The position numbers were made by a program, and so were the translations under genes. The notes under the pieces are model-generated. The model worked only from the letters and a program-made list of their open reading frames with translations. It was not told where the DNA came from and made no database searches. Source: Zopfochytrium polystomum (Eukaryota > Chytridiomycota > Chytridiomycetes > Chytridiales > Chytridiaceae). From it: a stretch of 42,508 nucleotides of DNA. Of the stretch, positions 9,213 to 21,225 are shown one piece after another; the first letter of the stretch is position 1; each line of letters begins with the position of its first letter. The stretch is from assembly GCA_025765615.1 (NCBI GenBank), contig JAIVFJ010000428.1:1-42508 (forward strand), in the 5' to 3' direction.

Positions 9213-9807
9213 AATAGCAGTGCAGGTATCCCCTGGTACTAACAACAAAAACTTGCTGTGAAGCCTGTGACATTCCATCAAGTCTCACTTGGCAGGAGCT
9301 GGGTGCGTCTTATTCGTAACCATTGTAAACAGTCTACTCTGAGTGAGTGAGTGGAAGGAGTGAATGAAGTGGAGATGTGTGTTTGTGGGTAGTCCTTCTC
9401 CCCAACTTGGAGAGAAAGAGAAAAAAAACCCTGTTATGAATTAATGATACATGATGATGATATACACGCTGTGATAGTTGCTAGGCAAGTGTGACCGGCA
9501 CAGTGTAAAAACCTCTCCTATATTATCTGCTTGAGCAGAGGAGGAGGAAAACTGTTGACAATGGGTTTCCATTCCACTTAATACTCAGAGTATTTGTCAT
9601 CAGCGCAAGCCAGCGCCCAGGTCTGCATTGGTAGTGGCTCGCTCTCCCATGGGCAACGTGAGAACGATAACTGACAGTCACAATAGGTTTGGGTCTGTCT
9701 TGTGCATCTATGAGGACGACAGGCTGTCGAGCCTGTGACCTCAAATAAATTAAGTGTATACCCACTTTTTAACCGGTAATTGTGAGGATTACCACCCCGT
9801 CTCGACC

Positions 9808-9829
9808 CACGTTTTGCTGGCAAAACGTG
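9808..9829. repeat. 10-bp perfect palindrome
   Basis: cacgttttgc and its exact complement are separated by two bases. Could act as a protein-binding palindrome or be a chance structure. Confidence 0.6.
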
Positions 9830-9915
9830 CCTAGGCTTGGATTCCTACTCTCTTATTATTTATTGGGTTTCCATACGGCCTCCGACTGGCTCCATCTGCC
9901 TGCCTCTGGGCTCTA

Positions 9916-9954
9916 CTATTATTATTTATTATTATTTATTATTATTTATTATTG
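9916..9954. repeat. (TATTATT) microsatellite
   Basis: Four tandem units of attatttatt type. Confidence 0.8.
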
Positions 9955-10003
9955 GTGATGTTGCAGACAGAAAGATTCAGTCTTGAATCTAATTGCTGAT
10001 ACA

Positions 10004-10075
10004 AGACTCCCTTGCTCAGTGGTTAGAGAGCTCCCTTCAATTGGGAAGGTGCCAAGTTCGAGACATGCTAGTTGA
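10004..10075 (+). other. Degenerate tRNA-like sequence (possible SINE head)
   Basis: D arm GCTC...GAGC around agtggttaga, then an anticodon-like arm TCCC-TTCAATT-GGGA, then an agttcgaga box-B-like stretch; acceptor and T stems do not pair well. Boxes A and B of a Pol III promoter are recognisable, a functional tRNA is not. Confidence 0.4.
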
Positions 10076-10763
10076 CAGACTGGGCAGAAATGCAAAGTCC
10101 TACTATGCCTGGCCAATGGCCCCTCACTTTTGGAAATGACTTCGGACTGAAACACTTCTGTGGGAGAAGTGCTAAGCCCAGATGGACAGAGTTAACAAGA
10201 TGATGGCAGAGCTAACAAGCCCTACCACCTGCTACCATGATGTATTACCTCATAAAAGGGTATGAGATCACAGGGTTTTTCTTTATCTTTTCATTGTTGA
10301 TTTTTACTTTTTTTTCCAATTAGTAATTTATCCTGTTTTCCTGTTTTTCCTGTTTTCTCTTTTATTTATTCCTTGTTGTCTCTGTCTGTGTCTTTTCTTT
10401 CTTGTGTGGCTGAAAGTGACTGTCTTCTTATCTGCACCAATCATTTCTTGCCAGCTCTCTCCCTTCTGTTTGCCAGGAAATGCCCCATGATTCTCTGGGC
10501 TGTCTTCCTTGTTTGGCTGGCTCAGCCCCATTTCTTGGTGACTCACTCCTCCTCTCTCTTCTTTGCTGTTTTATTTATTGTTTTGTTCTTTTGTATATGT
10601 TTTCCCCTCTTTTCCCTTCCTTCTTCCTTCACCCTGCTGATTCCAACCCTCTCCTATTTAAGCAGCTGCCCCCCATCTTGTTGACTGTGAGAACCTGTGC
10701 CTGAAGTCCCTTGCCTGCCCTTTTCTTCCTGACTGTATGTAGAGCTGGGGGTGGCAGTCCCCT

Positions 10764-10833
10764 GGTGTGTGACAGGAGGTTGAAGTCCTCTTGGCCATCA
10801 TGGCAGTGTGCTGGGTTCAAGCCCCAGTGCACC
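10764..10833 (+). other. tRNA-like sequence with an intact T arm
   Basis: The T arm CTGGG-TTCAAGC-CCCAG pairs perfectly and the ends GGTGTGT/GTGCACC pair with three wobbles; D and anticodon arms are not clear. Probably a decayed tRNA or tRNA-derived SINE. Confidence 0.4.
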
Positions 10834-12029
10834 TCACCATTTCTGCATGCTGCTTAGGTTGGACTGGGTAGGAGCCACTTGGTGATAGAAGGATGGAGGG
10901 TAAACTGTGGTGGTGCCTCTAGGTTCCTGTCAATACATCTAGTCAAATCCAGGTCTCTCAAGGGGATATGAATGAGCTGTCTGGTCAGGTACTGCTGCAG
11001 GAATGGTCTCTCAGGTATGCCCCCATCTCCCTGGTTGTTGGCTCCTGTGGCCTCAGGTGGGCCTCGTCTTCACTGGGTTCTTTCTCTCAGATTAATGCCT
11101 GTGATGTCATGGTGCTACATTTGGGTGAGGGAGTGGGTGTTAACCTTCCTTGCTTCTAAGATAGGGAATTCCTCTGGCTTGGTGAAGCAGATGTCTGTGT
11201 CCTAGTAGGATGAAGTAAGAAGAGTCCAACTGTCTCCCACCCCTGTGTGCCCCCTCCTTGGATTGAGTTGGAACTTCTCCTTGGAGTGAGACAAGTTGTG
11301 TCTGGTCCTGTTAGGTGGAAAACAGTTCTGATTTAATTCAATAGACACCTCTGCACACTAACTGTTCCTTGTGTTTGCCCTCTGTGTCCAACCCCCTCCA
11401 ACTTAGGGCTTGTCTTTGACAGAGAGGGAGCCTTGCTCCATGGTGGTGGCTCCAACAGACCGGGGTCTGGTCACTTTCCTCCCCACTCTCTTGTCTTCTT
11501 CAGTTGGATTGGAGTGCTGCACTTAGTGCCGCTCCCTGGAGCTTGCTGCATCTTGCACCTCCAGCATTGTTACCGGATTTCCCGGTCCCCTTTGGCTTTG
11601 GCTTTTGCCTCCCATTGGGCCCACTCTGTGTCATGGACCAGAGAACCCTGCACATTCTTTGCTAGTGTGCCACCTTTTCACAGTTGCCTTGGTCTGAGCG
11701 CGAGAGCCTTCTCTTTGTGTGTAGTAAGAGAGTTTCTTTGTGTTTCTTGGGCTTCTTAAGACTCCAAATACATTGTCCTGTCTAGTGACCCCTAGACATC
11801 TCCTTTTTGCCCTTTTTCACTCTTCAGGATTGGTATTTAGGTCATTGCTCTATTTGCCACCCATAGCCCAGGGTGAGGATTTAGAGAGCACAGTCTCACA
11901 CATCTTGCTGCTAACCAGTCAGTTCTGTCTAACAACCATTACGCAGATAAAGAGGCCGAGTGCCAGAACTGCACCTCTGGGCAAAATGGGAGGCAGGGGG
12001 AGAGGGGAAGATGAGAAATGCCTTGAAGG
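10834..12029. other. Pyrimidine-rich non-coding DNA
   Basis: Open frames of 60-110 codons occur but are rich in Ser/Leu/Cys/His without motifs. No gene supported. Confidence 0.5.
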
Positions 12030-12182
12030 AACTATTACAGCGTGCATATCATCATTATGTATGAAGTATTCATAACAGAGATTTTCTCTTTCTCTCCAAG
12101 TTGGGGTGAAGGACCACCCACAAACACACATCTCCACTTCATTCACTCCTTCCACTCACTCACTCAGAGTAGACTGTTTACA

Positions 12183-12537
12183 CATCCCTCACCTCCCCCA
12201 CTTTAGAGAGTGATAAGGCTTTACATTAATCCCATCAAATGCAAAGTTCGATTTGGGTCTGATTCAAAAAATAAACCAAATCAAATCAGATGATTTTTTG
12301 CTGAATAAGCTATAACAGAAAAGGCAATTCAAATGATCTTCTCTTTGGATAAGCAATTCTCAGTTAGCGGAACATGGCATCACCTAGGCAATGAAAAATA
12401 TAAAGCTGGGCCAGCTTCGGATTAGATGATGTATCAAAAAGTCAGGTTGAGGAATGCACATGGAGTTGGTTACAATTTCATGATCAAAAGATCCATTCGA
12501 TGACAAACAATGTAAAATGAATTTAAGATAGAAAAGT
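12183..12537. other. 3' flank of the TIR-NACHT-ankyrin gene
   Basis: AT-rich, no ORF of interest; expected to hold the 3' UTR and polyadenylation signals of the minus-strand gene ending at 12538. No clear signal recognised. Confidence 0.5.
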
Positions 12538-15500
12538 CTACTTCTGCGACTTCCTAAACAACCCAAAGAAGACATGACGACGGTTGCCTGAAGGAAATCG
12601 CCCATTGAGGAATTTGGCAATGTCATTGTGTCCATTCCTTTTGGCAACATCCAAAGGTCTTTCACCATTTGAGTTCACAGCAGAGGCATTTGCTCTCTGA
12701 GTGATCAACAGCTTCACGACGTGCAAATGGCCATTCTTTGCTGCAATGTGAAGCGGAGTCCACTTACTGTTTAACTCAGCATCCACAGTGGCACCCTCCT
12801 GGACCAACCACTTCACAACTTCCAAATGGCCGTTCTGACATGCAATGTAGAGTGGTGTTGCCTTGCTGTTGTTCTCAGCATCCACAGCGGCGCCCTGCTG
12901 CACCAACCACTTCACAACTTCCAAATGTCCGTTTGCAGATGCAATGTGGAGTGGCGTCCACCTTTCCTCTTCCTCTGCATTCACAGTGGGACCCTGCTGC
13001 ACCAACCACTTCACAACTTCCAAATGGCCGTTCTGAGATGCAATGTGGAGTGGTGTCCACTTGTACTTGTTTTCAGCATCCACAGTGGCACCCTGCTGCA
13101 CCAACCACTTCACAACTTCCAAATGGCCGTTTGCAGATGCAATGTGGAGTGGTGTCCACTTGTCCTCTTCTTCAGCATCCAAGGTGGCACCCTGCTGCAC
13201 CAACCACTTCACAACTTCCAAATGGCCGTTCTGAGATGCAATGTAGAGTGGTGTTGCCTTGCTGTTGTTCTCAGCATCCACAGTGAGACCCTGCTGCACC
13301 AACCACTTCACAACTTCCAAATGGCCGTTCGCAGATGCAATGTGGAGTAGTGTTGCCTTGTTGTTGGTCTCAACATCCACAGTGCGACCCTGCTGCACCA
13401 AAAACTTCACAACTTTCAAATGGCCGTTCTGAGATGCAATGAAGAGTGGTGTTGCCTTTTCGTTGTTCTCAGCATCCACAGTGGCACCCTGCTGCACCAA
13501 CCACTTCACAACTTCCAAATGGCCATACTTTGCTGCAATGTGAAGTGGAGTCCACTTAATGTTTAACCCAGCATCCACAGTGGCACCCTGCTGCAACAGC
13601 CACTTCACAACTTCCAAATGGCCGTTCTGAGATGCAATGTGGAGTGGTGTCCACCTGTCCTTGCTCTCAGCATCCACAGTGGCACTCTTCTGCAACAACC
13701 ACTTCACAACTTCCAAGTTGCCATTCTGAGATGCAATGTAGAGTGGTGTTGACTTGTCCTTGCTCTCAGCATCCACAGTGGCACCCTTCTGCACCAACAA
13801 CTTCACAACTTCCAAATGGCTGTTCCGAGATGCAATGTGGAGTGGTGTCCACTTGTCCTTGTTTTCAGCATCCACAGTGGCACCCTTCTGCACCAACCAC
13901 TTCACAACCTCCAAATGGCCGTTCCAAGATGCAATGTGGAGTGGTGTCCACTTGTCTTTGTTCTCAGCATCCACGGCGGCACCCTGCTGCATCAGCCACT
14001 TCACAACTTCCAAATGGCCGTTCTGAGATGCAATGTAGAGTGGTGTTGACTTGTTCTTGTTCTCACCATCCACGGTGGCACCCTGCTGAACCAACAACTT
14101 GACAACTTCCAAATGGCCGTTCTGAGATGCAATGTGGAGTGGTGTTGACTTGTTCTTGTTCTGAGCATCCACGGTGGCACCCTCCTGGACCAACCACTTC
14201 ACAACCTCCAAATGGCCGTTCCGTGATGCAATGTAGAGCGGTGTTGACTTGTTCTTGTTCTCAGCATCCACAGTGGCACCCTGCTGCACCAACCACTTCA
14301 CAACTTCCAAATGGCCCATTTCAGAGGCAACATATAGCGGCGTCCTTCTGGTCGTGTCAACTTCAGCAAGGCTGCTGCTATTTGTACGAACCCATTCATG
14401 AAGTTGCTGTTCATCGTGAATGCTTTCGAAAAAATGCCACTTGGGATATGTGTTTGTCTGTTGCTTTTTGGGATAATTCAATCAGCCAAAAAAAAGGAAA
14501 AAAAGTGAGACAACTCACATATTGCTGCAATTTGTTCATCCATTTTGCAAAAGTATCTTTGCAGCCATAGTTGGAGGCTGTCCTTCCAGTTGTATCCACA
14601 AGGCTGTGGTCAGCCCCCAACTCCAAAAGGGCAAGGACTGTTTGTGAATGTCCGTTCATTGCTGCAACCATTAAAGGGGTCCTGTTCGCTTCACCATATT
14701 GCATCTTGTCACCCCAAGTATTGCCTCTGGAAGCAACATCTACACCTCCTTTCTCAATCAAAGATCTGCATGCTGACGTCAATCCTCTCCTTGCAGCCTC
14801 ATACAGCAGGTTTGAAGAAAATACTCTTAGTTGCTTGGCCCTTGTGGCAAGTATCATGCCATCTCCTGCAGCTAGAACACTCTGAACAAGCCATTCGGAC
14901 CTCCACATGATTCCCACACAAAGCACTGCTGGCCCAAACTGGTCCACATCAGCAAACTCCTTCCACCCAGCCCAACTGGCAACCACATCACACCCAGCAT
15001 CATCCAGGTGGTCAAACCAAAATTTGAAGGCATACTGGGCTGCGGCATTCTCAGGGATAAACCCAGCAGTCCCATTCAGGGCTTCATACTTGTTTTCAAC
15101 AGATTGATAGTGCTGCAGCATAATCCTCAAACAGGACTGAGCAATTTCATTTCTTGCTTCCAAAATATCAATGAAGAACTGGCGGTCTGAACATCTTGTG
15201 CTTGAAACAAGGTGATCTGAGAGACTCTTATGCATCACTTTGACCTTGCCATGGTCACTCACATCCAGAATACGATGAATCTGCAATATTGTTAGGTCTT
15301 GGTCATAAAAATCAAACTGGATTTGAGTTGATACTTGCCTCAATCAGAACTTGGCCAACCACATGAGATGCAACACCCAGGAGCTCAGCAATAACGTCTT
15401 GTGGTATGGGTTCCTTTGCAGCAAGCACAACCTTCATCACAAGCCGAAAGTTGTTGGTGTTGACCTTGCTGGATCTGAAAAACTGCTCATACACTCCGTC

Positions 15501-18500
15501 AATCCCAGCACCAAACCGCTTGACGGTGCTGACAACTTTATCTGCAGGAACTTGGGCCAGCTCGTCACAGGCGAGGCGAGCAAACTGGAAAATTCCAGAC
15601 GATCTCTCATAGATTTCAGCACACACTGTCTTCACATCGGCTGGACTCAGTGCAGCACCAGGGAATGACTTGGACAGGGTGGCTTCAACATACAGGTTCA
15701 TATCTTTCTTGTTTGCTTCATCACTTGGCACAAGGACCATGGAGTCCATCTTCATCATGGTGTCAAAAACATCCTGCTCAGGCCTTCCAGTGATGAAGAT
15801 TCGGACAAAGGGGGGCAGCTCCCGTTTGGCCTGCAGAAGGAGATCCAGCAGTCTCCTCCTCTCACTGCTGTCTGGAGCTCCACATTCATCCAATGCATCA
15901 ACAATCAGCAGAACATTCTTCATCTTGTCACCGTAATCTAATTGGTTCAATCCTTCAATAACTATCTGTTTGAAAGCAACTTCTGGGTCCTTGAGAATAC
16001 TTGGGCTTCCGTTTTTGGCATCTTCAACACACACAGCATCACAAAACGTCCTGAAGGAAGGAAGCACACTGCAAAGATTCCAAATGGTGGTCGCGACAAC
16101 CTGCTGGGGGCTGCTCTTCTGCGCATCGTCATGTCGGCAGTAGAATATCGATCCCAACACATACTTGGCAGGCAGATGCTGGCTGACAAGCCAGGCAATC
16201 ACAGACTTTCCAAGGCCAGCTCCACCATTTAGCCACAACACATTGCCTACATCAGCGGACTGGAGCCAAGAGTGCACATTATTCAGATAAGACTTCCTTG
16301 TTCCATCCACATAGGCACTCTTGTGCCTCTCAGCATCAACAGCAATATCTGCTGGCTTCAGCCAAAGCTTCACTTGATCAACAGGTGGCTGAACAGCTGC
16401 TGCAGGAGCAGGAATCTGACTCTGCCGCTGCTTGATCTCTTTGACAAGGAAGGCCATCTGACCATCCCATCCACGTGATCCAGGGACTTTCCCAGTAAAA
16501 TCAGCGTACAGCAAGCTAAGAGAATATCAGCAACAACCACTTGAGTTTTTGAGTTCTAAGTCACTCAAACTCACGATGCAGTGATTACAAAGACTTCTCC
16601 CTGAGCGTCCTCTCCCTGCTCCAACAGGCGCACTGGGACTTTTGGCTTCTTGCGATCCTTGGCATATCTTATCTCCTCCAGGCAGTTGTCAGATTTCTGG
16701 TCCCAGAGTGAGTAAAAGTTCAAGTGAAACCCTAATCAAAAAAAACTGCACACCTGGAAGGCGAGAGTGAGCACGGGGACAAATACTTTGCTAGAATCAA
16801 TCCCTTCAGCCATGGCCTGATTGATGGACCCACTCATATTGTTCTCATCAAACCACACATCTAATCCATGCTTCTTTGTCAAATCTTCAAATATCTTCTT
16901 CACAGTATCTTTGCTGCCCCACCTGGAATGGTCTCAGTAAGAAAAAGGAGGAGGGGCAGTGAGCCCACTTACTGGTAGGAAAGGAAGCAGTCATAGACTT
17001 TGGACAAAGCAGAGGCAACAGGCAAAACACTGGGAAGGCCCTGAGCAAGTGCAGCGCCTTTGCCCTTCTTGAGCTGAATCTGAAAACGGGGCAGGTAGTC
17101 GGGAAAAGACGATCTCTCAATCAATGCCCGCACATAAGTCGGAGCTTTGCTGACATGCTCTAGGTCAGGGCCAGACTTGAAATAAACTTCAATGTCTTGG
17201 CCAAGAAAAACGTCTGCGTTCTTGTATATCTGTGGAAATAGATATTAGAATGAAGATTATGTGAGTGGCCGCACTACCTTCTCAATCAAATTCTGCAATG
17301 TGGGATGATCAAGCTCAAGGACCTGAACAGCGGGATCGTCAAAGTACTGGACTTTCACGAAGTGCTTTTGAGCCTTGAGCTGCACAAAGCCAGAAGTGCT
17401 TGCAGACATGAGTTTCACTTGATCAACAGGTGTCTGAACGACAGCTGGCACAGGGACAGGTGACTGACTCTGCTTGATCTCTTTCACAAGATTGACAGCT
17501 ACAAAGCGAGGGACGTTCCAGGACTTAACTGGAGTGGGATCTTTTGAACTGAAAGCCTCTGAGATCACCGTGAGGGAACATTGATACACTTACTATGTGG
17601 CAGGAGGAATAATTTCAGAATTGCTGTAGGAAGAACTTGCAGGCGTTGCATCACCTGAAATCAACAATTGGTCATCAATATATAAAAATAAAAACTACTG
17701 ACCTGTGTTGGAAATGGGCTCTGCAGCGGATATGCAAAGTCTTGTATCAGCAGTTTCATTTGGGACACCCAGTGAGTCACTCTGCAGAATAATGGCAAAA
17801 CGAGTGTCGCTGCAACGGTCAGGATTCTTCAAAAACTCTGCAAGTTTAGAATCCAATAGCCTGAGTCGTCCTTTGCTGTCCAGCGCCATAACTGGCTCAA
17901 GCGCATCAAACACTTGAGAGCTCTCAGTATTCCCAGTTCCAATCCGTGCCGCCAATTCCTCTGTTGTGTAGCAGCCCGGTTCCAATACCAAGAGCTCCAG
18001 TGCGGCATGAAACAGGGTCGCCTCCTCATCTGTTCTGATGAGCCTCAAAATCATTGGTGAAGCACAGAGAAAATCCAGGAGAGACGCATCAACAGGGAGT
18101 TTTGCTTCGTTGGCAGACTTTTTGACGAGGTGTCGTTTGACCAGCTGATGGGAGAATGATAACTTTTCGGTCCTCCGATTGAAGCTCAGCAGGATGATTG
18201 CTTTCCGCATCGCTCTTTCAAGTTGATGCTTACTGTGACCCCCAGGACATAAATGCCTGATGTCTTCAGCAGTGAGTGGCTCGTTTGAGAAAAGGAGCGA
18301 GTCCAGTACATCAAGGATCGCTTGATAATCGAGTTTGTCTTCTGCAGCTCTTCTCAACACTTGATCAAGGAGGGAATCCACTCCATCTGACGGGAGGTCA
18401 AGAATCATTTTCTCTGTGATCGCTATGCCTGCATCAGCTGCAAGCATTTTGCACACAATAGTGAGCCACAAGAAGTTCCCACTTGACTTCTTAGCAAGCA

Positions 18501-21188
18501 GCGATGAGCATTTCTTGATAACATCGTTGTCTGCTTCGTATCTGTCAAGAAATGACTCAGCAAATGCCAGCAGATCTGCTTGGTTCTTTGGGTCGTCAAC
18601 TGGGAAGCTGATGGATGGTTCACCAAGAGGCAAATCACTCCTTGTGACTATGAGTTTGACCTTTGCTGGAAGCTTGACTGGCCCTTGAGTGAACTTGTCC
18701 ATAAACTCAGCTTTTTCAAGTTCGTCCATATACGACTCATGAACCCCATCAATGACAAACACCACAGGTTCAAGTACAAGTCCTTTGTCGAAAACTTCGA
18801 TGAGTGGATTCAAAATCAGGTTCTCAAGCATCTGCTCCACAGTCCAGTCAGAAACACCCTCAGATTCTCGCTCTCGGACCCTCAGCAAAATTGTTCCCGT
18901 GTGGATGCTGAAGCTGGCCAATCCGTACGCTAGCGTTTTCACGACGTCTCTTAGGCTATATCCTCCTTGAGAGACATATCCAAACCACATCCCACCAAGC
19001 AGGCTGCGCATCTGAAGCTCTTTTGCGACGATTGCGGCCATTGTTGACTTTCCAACGCCGTCTCCCCCGTGCACCCAGAAGATATGGTCGTCGCTGTTGT
19101 AGACAAACTGAAGGATTTGGCCCAAGTGCCAACTGCGCGCCCCTGGTACAATCGGGCGAAGCAGGCGCTCACGTTCGTTCTTCACCTCATTGTGGAGCGG
19201 CTGCAGCCACGTTTCCAGTGCCTTTAATTGGCTGTTGTTGAGGAATACTTCGCCAGCAAATTGGGACACCGCATTCACGAAGAACGTCAAATTCTCTGCA
19301 GGGGACGCACCCTCCACTGATGGGTGCGCAGTGGAATCGATCAGAGTAAGATCAGGACTGTCGAAATCGCCCAGCCTTCTCGCAGAATCAATAGGCTCTC
19401 CTTGGCCTTGCTCAGCTTGTACGGTGATGTCTTCTTGACTGATCATTCCGTCCGTAACAGCCGTCTCGGCCAGTACTGCTGTATTCACCGTCGCCGCATT
19501 CACTGTCGCCAGCGATGTGTCTGCGGAATCGATGGAAGGATCCTCTCCGCTTGACGCAGCTCCGTCAGAAGCTGTTGCTAACAACGCTTCCTCTCCGTCT
19601 GGCGCACCTCCGTCAGACGTTGTTGCTGGTGCTGCCTTACCATCTTGGAGCGTAAGTGCCGAGTCAGGCTCGACAGTAGCACTTTCAAATCTACCTTCGA
19701 GACCTTCAACCATTCCGGTCAGCACAGGAGTGTCTTGTCTTTCGACAGGCGCCGCTGTGTCGGTCATTCCAGATGGCGGATCGATGCAAGCCATGTTGAC
19801 AGTCAAGTCATGACCAGTGGGGTTCTCTCTACGGCTTGCTGCTTGGGTAATCTGGCTATAAAATTGCATGACTTGTATGACTACGTGGTCGATGCTGAAA
19901 GAAACATGTTAGTTGGACAGCAGAGGGTAAGCGGCATTTCTAAGAACTCAACTCAGGCATGTAGTGCGGGTTCACATGGACCCCTTGAAGATCGTAGATT
20001 TTCTGAACGGTTTCGCTTACATTGAAGTTACCAGGACTGAGTTTGTGCTTGTGGAGAGCGTCAGGGAAGCCTCTTGGGAAGTTGAAAGGAATGACAATTT
20101 TTTGGAGTCGTCCATCCACTTCAGCAGTTGTCTGTCTCGAGACAAGGATGGGAAGAATTATTCTTCTCAAGTCAAGGGCGAGTTCCCACTGCGAAAAAAA
20201 GGTGAGACAGCGGGGGGGAAAAAAATGCACATGATGGTTTACCTCGAGCAAAACATTGTCAGGCTTCGAGTCGGCGTTTCTCATATTCTGCATTCCAAAC
20301 TCCGAACAAAGAAGAACGTAGATGCCACTGCTGTATAGTCCAGTTACAAAACCGTTGGTCCAATCTTCGGCATAGTTGAGACATGTCTGGTCAAAAAAAG
20401 GATGAATAGTCGACTTCCTTTGCGCCGATTCAGATCGCGTCAAAAGCTCAATTTCCAACTTTGAGGCGAGCCTCCCAGCAAGCATATCATCGTCTTTAAC
20501 GCGGTAACTGTGAAAACAAAGAGTTGAGCTCAATACGAAACCAAGTTCAACCTATCGAAAAACCTGATGAAGAATGGATGATCCTTCTGTCCCATTTTGC
20601 AGTGCCAAGAAGTTTGGACACGGTCCTTCCATGCCTCTGATCCCTCGATGTCAGTAAATTATGAGGTCCGACAAGATCAAACCTGAAACAGTGGCCGGCG
20701 TAGCGGGGGTGGGCGACGCAGCGGGGGTGGGCAGCGCAGCGGGAGTGGTCGGCACGGCGGGGGTGGCCGGCGCAACGGGGGCGGGCAGCGCAGCGGGGGT
20801 GTCCGCTGCAAGCTGAGCGCTCTCGTCGGCATGGCTGGTGTCGGTCGCCGTAATCTGAAATGGTCGTAGGGAAAACATTTTAGTTATCCGGCTGAGCGAT
20901 TTCGCCAGTTGCAGTTACCGTCCATTTAAAACCGCCGCAAAATCGTTCTTGGAGGTCTTCGCTCGGACCAAGGACAAACTCGTTTTCGGTCAAGGCATCG
21001 CGGTACTCCAAAGTCAGGCCGGCAGTTCTCAGATTCAAGTCATCCGCGACGGTGCGGATGAGACTGTCAAAACCAAGTTGAGGGCGCACCAGGATTCGGT
21101 GCGTCTTGCCCTTCCATTGGAAACCGACAAAAATGCTCTCAATATAAATCTGTTATACGGAACCATAGGCATTTAAGTTTGCGCAAGC

Positions 21189-21225
<37 letters not shown>

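Larger units (their letters stand above)
9324..12182. mobile_element. Possible foldback/TIR element: ~155-bp inverted ends around ~2.55 kb
   Basis: 9324-9479 and 12030-12182 are inverted copies of about 90 percent identity; the outer ends read tgtaaacagtctact and its complement. The three bases just outside each end are cat on both sides, a possible short target duplication. Nothing resembling a transposase lies inside; the interior holds two tRNA-like sequences, a palindrome, a TTA-type microsatellite and pyrimidine-rich DNA. Alternatively these are two independent small repeats in opposite orientation. Confidence 0.5.

Noticed and set aside
10373..12075. Several 60-110 codon plus-strand frames as small membrane proteins
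   Set aside because: Pyrimidine-rich DNA gives Leu/Ser/Phe-rich translations in any frame; no start context, splice pattern or homologous motif.
12738..14102. Long plus-strand open frames rich in Cys/Ser/Thr/Pro/His across the ankyrin region
   Set aside because: They are the antisense of the near-identical ankyrin repeats; the periodicity comes from the real minus-strand repeats.
12660..14360. A CRISPR-like array suggested by regularly spaced repeats
   Set aside because: The 99-bp units are head-to-tail ankyrin codons with no unique spacers, in a eukaryotic gene.
17255..17420. Start of a separate second NLR gene at the ATG at 17409
   Set aside because: Not excluded, but upstream exons join in phase through this point and encode a linker related to the one after TIR2, so a single gene is simpler.
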